From Hydrogenophilales bacterium RIFOXYD1_FULL_62_11 (GTDB taxonomy: Bacteria; Pseudomonadota; Gammaproteobacteria; Burkholderiales; Thiobacillaceae): a stretch of DNA of 11,028 bases. The notes below the pieces were generated by a model, which worked only from the letters and a program-made list of their open reading frames with translations, ran no database searches and was not told the origin of the DNA. Of the stretch, positions 6,299 through 11,028 are shown one piece after another. How positions within the stretch are numbered: position 1 is the first letter of the stretch; each line of letters begins with the position of its first letter. Where the stretch lies: NCBI GenBank assembly GCA_001802655.1, contig MGZO01000045.1, positions 1 through 11,028 on the forward strand, in the 5' to 3' direction. A program made the translations under genes and the position numbers.

Positions 6299-8071
6299 AT
6301 GGACATAAAGTTGCCGATTAGCTCCATCTCGGTAAGTGGTTACAGAAGCTTTGGCCCCACCACTCAGCGCTTGGCGCAGCTTGGAAAAATCAACCTTTTC
6401 ATCGGGCAAAACAATAGTGGTAAGTCAAACATTCTTCGTTTGTTACATGAGGTTTATCCTGCGATGTCGGGTAGACCAGGCGGGCTCAAACTGGATGCAC
6501 TCGACCGACATATACCAGGACCGGCAACATTTACTGTTGGTATTCCAGTGCCTCTTCGGCGTGAAGAAAATGGCGATTTTCTACAATTCGTTCAGATGAT
6601 GAGCAAGGTTTATCGGGATGGCCATACCAACACAACCTATGAAACAGGCGAACTTCTCAGAGTGGTCCAAGAAAAAGCAAGAAATGATGGCACCACAGAC
6701 GCGTGGTTTGATTTCGATGCCGAAGCAAAGCTCGTGGACATACCCGCATGGGAGGCGGCTTTTTCGCTTATGAGCGATGGCTCGTTATCCCGCGTCTGGA
6801 ACAAGATTACGGGTTCAAACCAAGGTGGACGAGGTCAACATTGGTTTCCAGAAGTGTTAAGGGCAATAAGTCCGAAGTTCGATTCGGTTAGCGCAGAGAT
6901 GATTCCGGCAATTCGCCAAATAGGTGAGCAGGGTAGCCACTCGGAAGAGTTCAGCGGCGACGGAATAATCGAGCGGTTGGTAAAGTTGCAGAATCCGGCG
7001 GCCTTCAACCAGGGAGATAGAAATAAGTTCGAGGCGATCAACCAATTTCTTCAGACGGTAACTGATAACAAGTCCGCTCGTATCGAGGTTCCACATGAAC
7101 GGGACACAATCTTGGTACACATGGATGGGAAAACGCTTCCTTTGAGTTCTCTCGGAACGGGGATACACGAAGTAATTATCTTGGCCGTGGCTGCCACTAC
7201 GCTGGAAAAAACTGTTGTGTGTATGGAAGAGCCGGAGCTCCATCTGAATCCGATCCTTCAGAAAAAATTAATTCGCTACTTGTCGGACTCAACAACAAAT
7301 CAGTATTTCATCACGACCCATTCCGCAGCACTTATGGATACCCCAAATGCGGAGGTCTATCACGTGCAAATGCGAGATGGCCAGTCGATCATTGAAAGAG
7401 CTACCTCTGATCGGCACCGATCTGCCGTTTGTGAGGATCTTGGTTATCACCCATCAGATTTGCTGCAAGCAAACTGCGTGATCTGGGTCGAGGGGCCGTC
7501 CGATCGCCTCTATTTAAACTATTGGATTAAGTCAGTCTCCCAGGCGATAGCCGAGGGAATACATTATTCAATAATGTTTTACGGGGGACGCTTGGCGTCG
7601 CACTTGTCAGGTAATGATTTAGACGAGGAGATAGACGACTTTATTTCCTTGCGACGCCTCAACAGAAGGGGTGTGATAGTTATTGATAGTGATAAAGACA
7701 AGAAAGGTGCGCGGATCAATGCGACCAAGAAAAGGTTGCAGGACGAGTTTGATAAAGGGCCCGGTTATGCCTGGATAACTGACGGAAGAGAAATAGAAAA
7801 TTATTTGTCTTCAGATCAGGTGAAAGAAGCGATTCAAAAATCAAAGCCCTCTGCTAAGTCCACCAGTAAATTCGCGAAGTATGAAAATGTTTTATCTATC
7901 ACCACTCGCGGCAATAAAGAGACCCAAGCGTCAAAGGTGGATGTTGCTAGACACATAACCGGCGCATACGAACCAGACTTCAAGGTTCTGGATTTGGATA
8001 AACAGATTCGGAAACTGGTGAATTTTATTTGCGCATCCAATCCCGGCTTACACATTGCGGGGCCGCAATAG
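6299..8071 (+). CDS. OLD-family ATP-dependent endonuclease (AAA/ABC ATPase plus TOPRIM)
   Basis: The 590-residue protein has an N-terminal ABC-type ATPase. Its motifs are Walker A GQNNSGKSN (36-44), an atypical signature LSSLGTG (282-288), Walker B VVCMEEPELHLNP (306-318) and the switch His in TTHS. A TOPRIM nuclease domain follows, with Glu398 in VIWVEGPSD, D463-S464-D465 in IVIDSDKD, and an acidic patch REIEN (497-501). This is the architecture of OLD nucleases, many of which act in anti-phage defence (P2 Old, GajA of Gabija). No UvrD-like GajB, reverse transcriptase or other known partner is adjacent, so it resembles the stand-alone class. The gene is clearly AT-richer than nrdA/nrdB, suggesting horizontal transfer. 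ATG 6299 has only a weak GGA site (6290-6292), but the family start (ISSISVSGYRSF) lies close behind it. It begins 37 bases after the terminator, and no clear promoter is visible. Confidence 0.88.
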   Translation: MDIKLPISSISVSGYRSFGPTTQRLAQLGKINLFIGQNNSGKSNILRLLHEVYPAMSGRPGGLKLDALDRHIPGPATFTVGIPVPLRREENGDFLQFVQMMSKVYRDGHTNTTYETGELLRVVQEKARNDGTTDAWFDFDAEAKLVDIPAWEAAFSLMSDGSLSRVWNKITGSNQGGRGQHWFPEVLRAISPKFDSVSAEMIPAIRQIGEQGSHSEEFSGDGIIERLVKLQNPAAFNQGDRNKFEAINQFLQTVTDNKSARIEVPHERDTILVHMDGKTLPLSSLGTGIHEVIILAVAATTLEKTVVCMEEPELHLNPILQKKLIRYLSDSTTNQYFITTHSAALMDTPNAEVYHVQMRDGQSIIERATSDRHRSAVCEDLGYHPSDLLQANCVIWVEGPSDRLYLNYWIKSVSQAIAEGIHYSIMFYGGRLASHLSGNDLDEEIDDFISLRRLNRRGVIVIDSDKDKKGARINATKKRLQDEFDKGPGYAWITDGREIENYLSSDQVKEAIQKSKPSAKSTSKFAKYENVLSITTRGNKETQASKVDVARHITGAYEPDFKVLDLDKQIRKLVNFICASNPGLHIAGPQ

Positions 8072-8308
8072 GTGCCTGCGAAGGACCAACAACAGGCGTT
8101 CATGGGCTACTGTGATTTCGCAAATAAAGCCAAAATCGCTATCGGAGGCAGCCCGGAAGGTGGAATTCATTCTGTTGAGCAGGAAAAGAACCGAACTAAC
8201 AACGGGGTCAACATCAGCTACTGGTACATAAAAACGCAGCAAGGCCAGCTTGTTTTCAGGCTGAAAATAATCTTTGAAAACCAGCAACTGAAAATTAACG
8301 ACCACTAG
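8072..8308 (+). CDS. Doubtful small ORF directly after the OLD gene, same frame
   Basis: A 78-codon open stretch begins immediately after the TAG of the OLD gene and in the same frame. It ends at TAG 8306-8308. Possible starts are GTG 8072 or ATG 8102 (68 residues). Neither has a well-placed ribosome site: AAGGA at 8081-8085 is 16 bases before the ATG. The translation is polar and protein-like (for example KIAIGGSPEGGIHSVEQEKN, then an aromatic and hydrophobic stretch near ISYWYIKT and LVFRLKIIF), but I do not recognise a family. It could be a real small gene, a former C-terminal extension of the OLD protein cut off by a stop, or a chance frame. A long minus-strand frame overlaps it. Confidence 0.3.
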   Translation: MPAKDQQQAFMGYCDFANKAKIAIGGSPEGGIHSVEQEKNRTNNGVNISYWYIKTQQGQLVFRLKIIFENQQLKINDH

Positions 8309-8554
8309 GAACATCGGGAAATCAAAGGGGCCCTGCTCGAAATATTTCACCCCCCGCTTTTGATGAACAATAGCGGGAACTTCGGGGTCAAGTCTTGCCT
8401 TTTGCCTCAACGACCACCTAACCAGTGGTCGCATATCATGCACACCGAAAAGCCCCGCACCGGCCAGGCCTATGCCAGTTCGGTGATGGGCCGCGAGATC
8501 GTCTATGGGCGCAGCCGCGCTAGTAAAAATCAAGCCTGTGTGTAATTTACTTAT
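8309..8554. other. Gene-poor stretch with short inverted repeats and a GC-rich patch
   Basis: ATCAAA plus GGGG (8321-8330) can pair with CCCC and TTTGAT (8352-8355, 8359-8364), leaving a small bulge. A second pair, CGACCAC (8411-8417) and GTGGTCG (8425-8431), forms a tight hairpin. GGGGTCAAGTCTTGCCTTTT near 8384-8403 resembles sequences I remember beside REP-associated (IS200-like) transposase genes, from memory only. Positions about 8405-8525 are distinctly GC-richer than both flanks. The plus frame 8360-8545 (61 codons, TTG start) has no ribosome site or known family. I read the region as insertion debris rather than a gene. Confidence 0.4.
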
Positions 8555-9136
8555 ATGAGAATGCCGCGATTTATTACAACAGCACGGAGTCGCATTAGGC
8601 AGACAAGCGAAAAGCTGCGTGAACATTGGATAAGCGCAGCAGTCTGGACAGTGATACTCGGCCTCTTTACAAACTTCCTGTACGACGAAATAAAGGGGCA
8701 CCCACATTCGAATAAGTCGGGTGAGCGGATGGAAGTAGCATCACCGGCTAGTCAGTCGAAGCCCTCTCCATCTCAACAATCCTGTACTGAAGAATGGCGA
8801 TCCTGCGCTGGTTTTGAAAACTTACCAGGGCTTTGGGTTGGGAAGATTCCTCGCGGCCCTAGCATTGAGGTTGAGCTAGAGACAACGAAAGGCGTTTCTG
8901 CACATCTCACAATAGGAAGCCTAGCCTGCAAGGCTCAATTTAAGCTTGTCCAAGTGAATGGCATGTTTACAACTTCAGAGTTCTTTTTTAAACCGGTCGC
9001 AAGTGCTGATGGATGCCCCGAAATCCAAATAATGAAACTTACTCCACTGCCTTCAAGTGCAACACTGCTACTGATCTTGTCGAATGGAAAGCAGTTGTCA
9101 TCTGTTCTAGACAAGCAGTGGCTCGGCGCCCCATAA
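8555..9136 (+). CDS. Unknown single-pass membrane protein with a cysteine-bearing C-terminal domain
   Basis: A 193-residue protein of unrecognised family. Residues 1-24 are strongly basic (several Arg and Lys). One predicted transmembrane helix at about 25-43 (WISAAVWTVILGLFTNFLY) follows, so by the positive-inside rule the N-terminus is cytoplasmic and the rest periplasmic. A Ser/Pro/Gln-rich linker (about 62-76) leads to a domain rich in alternating hydrophobic residues. This domain has four cysteines (77, 84, 125, 154), consistent with two disulfides and a beta-rich fold. ATG 8555 is the first start after the in-frame stop 8543-8545, but no good ribosome site precedes it, so translation may be weak or the start misjudged. 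Composition is AT-rich like the OLD gene, placing it in the same island. A functional link to the OLD protein is only a guess. Confidence 0.6.
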   Translation: MRMPRFITTARSRIRQTSEKLREHWISAAVWTVILGLFTNFLYDEIKGHPHSNKSGERMEVASPASQSKPSPSQQSCTEEWRSCAGFENLPGLWVGKIPRGPSIEVELETTKGVSAHLTIGSLACKAQFKLVQVNGMFTTSEFFFKPVASADGCPEIQIMKLTPLPSSATLLLILSNGKQLSSVLDKQWLGAP

Positions 9137-9220
9137 GTTAACGGCTAAAGGGGTCGGTTCAAGGTCGAATTGTTTTTCACTCGGAAGCGCAGCTAGAAAT
9201 TTTCGATCCTGGCCCTTTTC

Positions 9221-10399
9221 TCACGCGACCAGAACAGATGCCGTTTTCTGGGCGGCCACAATTTGGTCGCGCCCGCAGCGTTTGGCTTCATAGAGCGCGA
9301 TGTCTGATGTGCGGATCAGCTCGGCAGTCGAGGAGACGGAAGCAAGCTCGGACGAAGACACGCCGAAACTCAGGGTGACATGGCGGGCTACGGGCGAGGC
9401 TTCGTGGGGAAGATTCAAGGCCAGGATCCGCTCGCGTATCTGCTCGGCCACGGCGATCGCGCCGCTCAAATCAGTCTCCGGCAACAGGAACGCAAACTCT
9501 TCGCCGCCGATTCGGGCCACCACATCGCCAGGGCGAGACAGCGTGTGGTGCATGGCCTGCGCAACTTCCACCAGGCACAGGTCGCCGGCCGGGTGTCCAT
9601 AGTGGTCGTTGTATTCCTTGAAGTGATCGATGTCGGCCATGATGAGTGACAACGGCGCATGGTCGCGCTTCGCTCTTGCCCACTCCTTGCTGAGTTCTTC
9701 CTCGAACAACCGCCTGTTCGGGATGCCGGTGAGACTGTCCAGACGGACCAGATATTCCAGCGCCTGCTCCACCTCGATTGCTGAGTACAGCTCGCGGCGC
9801 AGTTTTTCAGCGTCGCGAAACAGGCGGCGCACTTGAACGGACGTGGCGAGCATGGCGAGACCGAAAATGACCATCATCAGGCCCATGATGAGATGGATGC
9901 GATCGCCCACCCACATCATTCGGATGCTGATGGGGACCATGATCAGAATGGCGAAGCACCCATAGGCGTGGCGCACGGACGACAGCAGCGGAACGGCTCC
10001 GGCCACCATTCCCCCCAGTACAAAAGCGAGAACGACCTGGTGCGGGAAGGAACTGGGATGAAACAGCAGAATTCCGGACAGCCCCCACACCCCCCCGGCA
10101 GCGCAGGCGCCTGCCAGGAAATACTTGGTCCAGAAAGCATGATCGGACTCGCTGCTGGGGGCGGCGTTTCTAAACGCCCGCAAGGTGAGGAATCGAGCCC
10201 CCGTGACGGCGATGAGCAAGCCTGACCAGGTGAGCAGGACGGGCGTGGGGACGGCGTTCCACAGCACCGCGGCAAGAATGAATCCGATTGCCAGGTTGAC
10301 GATCAGCGAGATGGGGAGCTGACGAAAGCTTTGCGCAATCTGCGGCACAAGGATCCCCGGATCCCGGGAGTCTGAAGAGGGTCGGACAGGGTTATCCAA
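9221..10399 (-). CDS. Membrane-bound diguanylate cyclase (GGDEF domain)
   Basis: This enzyme makes cyclic di-GMP from two GTP and typically promotes biofilm over motility. The 392-residue protein has about six hydrophobic segments between residues 29 and 188, forming an N-terminal membrane sensor region of no type I can name. A short, charged signalling helix (about 191-215) leads into the GGDEF domain (about 216-385). The domain opens with LDSLTGIPNRR (220-230), has the metal-binding D256-I-D258, the active site GGEEF (298-302) and RPGD (289-292). RPGD is the RxxD inhibitory site exactly five residues before GGEEF. It should therefore be an active, product-inhibited cyclase. The start is TTG, supported by GGGAG seven bases upstream; an in-frame stop at 10433-10435 leaves no ATG choice. 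It converges with the AT-rich island, and its own composition matches the core genome. Confidence 0.93.
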   Translation of the reverse strand: MDNPVRPSSDSRDPGILVPQIAQSFRQLPISLIVNLAIGFILAAVLWNAVPTPVLLTWSGLLIAVTGARFLTLRAFRNAAPSSESDHAFWTKYFLAGACAAGGVWGLSGILLFHPSSFPHQVVLAFVLGGMVAGAVPLLSSVRHAYGCFAILIMVPISIRMMWVGDRIHLIMGLMMVIFGLAMLATSVQVRRLFRDAEKLRRELYSAIEVEQALEYLVRLDSLTGIPNRRLFEEELSKEWARAKRDHAPLSLIMADIDHFKEYNDHYGHPAGDLCLVEVAQAMHHTLSRPGDVVARIGGEEFAFLLPETDLSGAIAVAEQIRERILALNLPHEASPVARHVTLSFGVSSSELASVSSTAELIRTSDIALYEAKRCGRDQIVAAQKTASVLVA

Positions 10400-10406
10400 A
10401 GGCGGG

Positions 10407-10411
10407 CTCCC
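10407..10411 (-). promoter_or_regulatory. Ribosome binding site that fixes a TTG start for the diguanylate cyclase
   Basis: On the minus strand GGGAG lies seven bases before TTG (10399-10397). No ATG or GTG occurs in that frame between the upstream stop (10435-10433) and this TTG. This is good evidence for a non-AUG start, which usually lowers translation. Confidence 0.7.
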
Positions 10412-10642
10412 GTGACGAGGTTTCCTGACGCATTATTTCTCCGGCGCACAAATGTCTGTCCAATATAGGCCAAGCTGCGTGGATCATGGTTCGGGCATGC
10501 GCATGGGGCCCTGTCACGCATCAATGCGAATTGAGCCAATAGCCCGAATAGCTCATTTTCATCGACACCTTAATTCTTAACCGCGTCATTCTCGGTGTCT
10601 AACATGGCCCCCGTCGCATCCAGCCGTCGCGCCGGATCGATA

Positions 10643-10683
10643 TAGCCCGGCTCCACGCCACCGTGCGCTGGCTCGCCGGGCTA
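10643..10683. repeat. REP-like palindrome (TAGCCCGGC / GCCGGGCTA)
   Basis: Nine-base arms TAGCCCGGC (10643-10651) and GCCGGGCTA (10675-10683) flank a 23-base centre that contains a second small pair, CACG (10654-10657) and CGTG (10662-10665). The arms resemble the TAGCCCGG...CCGGGCTA extragenic palindromes that I recall as common in beta- and gammaproteobacteria. It lies 36 bases before the secreted-protein start, so it would be in that gene's leader or just upstream of its promoter. Confidence 0.7.
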
Positions 10684-10719
10684 CACATCCAACCTACCTA
10701 TCCATAGTGAGAAATATTC

Positions 10720-11028
10720 ATGAAGTCGACCCTTCTTCGCACCCTCGTGGCCCTGGCTGTCTCCACGATTTCCTTTGGCGCGCAGGCCGCCAGCTACAAC
10801 ACCAACCTGATCGTCAACGGTGACGCCGAGAGCGGTGTCACCGGCTGGACTCCCCTCGACGAGTTCAACCCCCTGTTCATGGCCGTCGAGTACGGCATCA
10901 ACTGGGTGCAGCCTGGCGAACCCGGCCCGGACGATCGCGGCGCGATGATGTTCGCCGGCACATCCGGCTTCGGCTATTCCGCGGGTTACCAGATCCTGGA
11001 TCTGAGCGCCAACGCCGCCGCCATCGCC
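10720..11028 (+). CDS. Secreted protein, N-terminal part (truncated by window), PEP-CTERM-like
   Basis: ATG 10720 opens a frame that runs 103 codons to the window end without a stop. Residues 1-24 form a classical Sec signal peptide: basic start (MKSTLLR), hydrophobic core, and cleavage expected after AQA or AQAA. The mature part begins NTNLIVNGDAESGVTGW, a pattern I associate with beta-sandwich, carbohydrate-binding-like domains of exported proteins, including many PEP-CTERM proteins. The sorting tail, if any, lies beyond the window. A weak GTGAGA ribosome-like site sits about nine bases upstream. Codon use matches the core genome. Secretion is well supported; the PEP-CTERM idea is an inference from the N-terminal style only. 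Confidence 0.75.
   Translation, partial: MKSTLLRTLVALAVSTISFGAQAASYNTNLIVNGDAESGVTGWTPLDEFNPLFMAVEYGINWVQPGEPGPDDRGAMMFAGTSGFGYSAGYQILDLSANAAAIA

Larger units (their letters stand above)
10400..10719. other. Divergent intergenic region between the diguanylate cyclase and secreted-protein genes
   Basis: Some 320 bases separate two divergently read genes. The part from about 10535 to 10590 is AT-richer and is the likeliest place for promoters, but I cannot assign convincing -35/-10 pairs or a sigma54 site. The only clear structure is the palindrome at 10643-10683. A minus-strand frame crossing 10303-10539 overlaps the cyclase start and is not supported. Confidence 0.5.

Noticed and set aside
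8048..8707. Minus-strand open frame of 219 codons across the OLD 3' end and the membrane-protein 5' end
   Set aside because: It is surprisingly long for AT-rich DNA, but it overlaps two better genes, has no ribosome site and gives a patchwork of Cys-rich and hydrophobic segments with no known family. Kept only as a caution.
10490..10640. Sigma54-type promoter before the secreted-protein gene
   Set aside because: GG...GC pairs near 10517-10531 and 10604-10614 either lack the proper TGGC/TTGC context or have the wrong spacing.

Overview
This window looks like chromosomal DNA of a GC-rich proteobacterium, most likely a betaproteobacterium of the Thiobacillus/Nitrosomonadales kind. The lineage is an inference from the NrdA type (two N-terminal ATP-cones, Pseudomonas-like), the composition, and a GTTACTTTCTTTG-type intergenic repeat I remember from beta- and gammaproteobacteria. 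No rRNA, tRNA, CRISPR array or complete insertion sequence is visible.

Layout. (1) 2-682: the 3' end of smc (chromosome condensation ATPase), cut by the window edge. (2) 752-1009: a Phd/YefM-type antitoxin with no toxin beside it. (3) 1010-6261: the class Ia ribonucleotide reductase locus. A strong sigma70-like promoter is overlaid by two NrdR boxes exactly 32 bp apart, and two DnaA boxes lie in or next to this region. They are followed by nrdA, a small GrlR-family gene 13 bases after nrdA, a 0.2-kb dispersed repeat rich in inverted repeats, a leader hairpin, nrdB and a clear intrinsic terminator. nrdA and nrdB are therefore split by about 0.7 kb of foreign-looking material. (4) 6299-9136: a visibly AT-richer island. 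It holds an OLD-family ATPase/TOPRIM nuclease (probable phage or plasmid defence), a doubtful small ORF in the same frame right after its stop, a gene-poor stretch with short inverted repeats, and a single-pass membrane protein with four cysteines in its predicted periplasmic part. (5) 9221-10399, minus strand: a membrane-bound diguanylate cyclase with an intact GGEEF site and RxxD inhibitory site, starting at TTG. (6) 10400-10719: a divergent intergenic region with a REP-like palindrome. (7) 10720 to the end: the N-terminus of a secreted protein resembling PEP-CTERM-type exported proteins.

How the genes work together. NrdA and NrdB form the enzyme that makes dNTPs. The NrdR and DnaA sites suggest control by dATP/ATP status and by replication initiation. 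The GrlR-like gene and the repeat sit where they could affect how much nrdB is made relative to nrdA. The OLD gene and its neighbours look horizontally acquired and unrelated to nucleotide metabolism, apart from using the same chromosomal insertion region. The most rewarding points are the composite NrdR/DnaA control region, the GrlR-like gene inside an RNR locus, and the AT-rich OLD island with an unexplained membrane protein.
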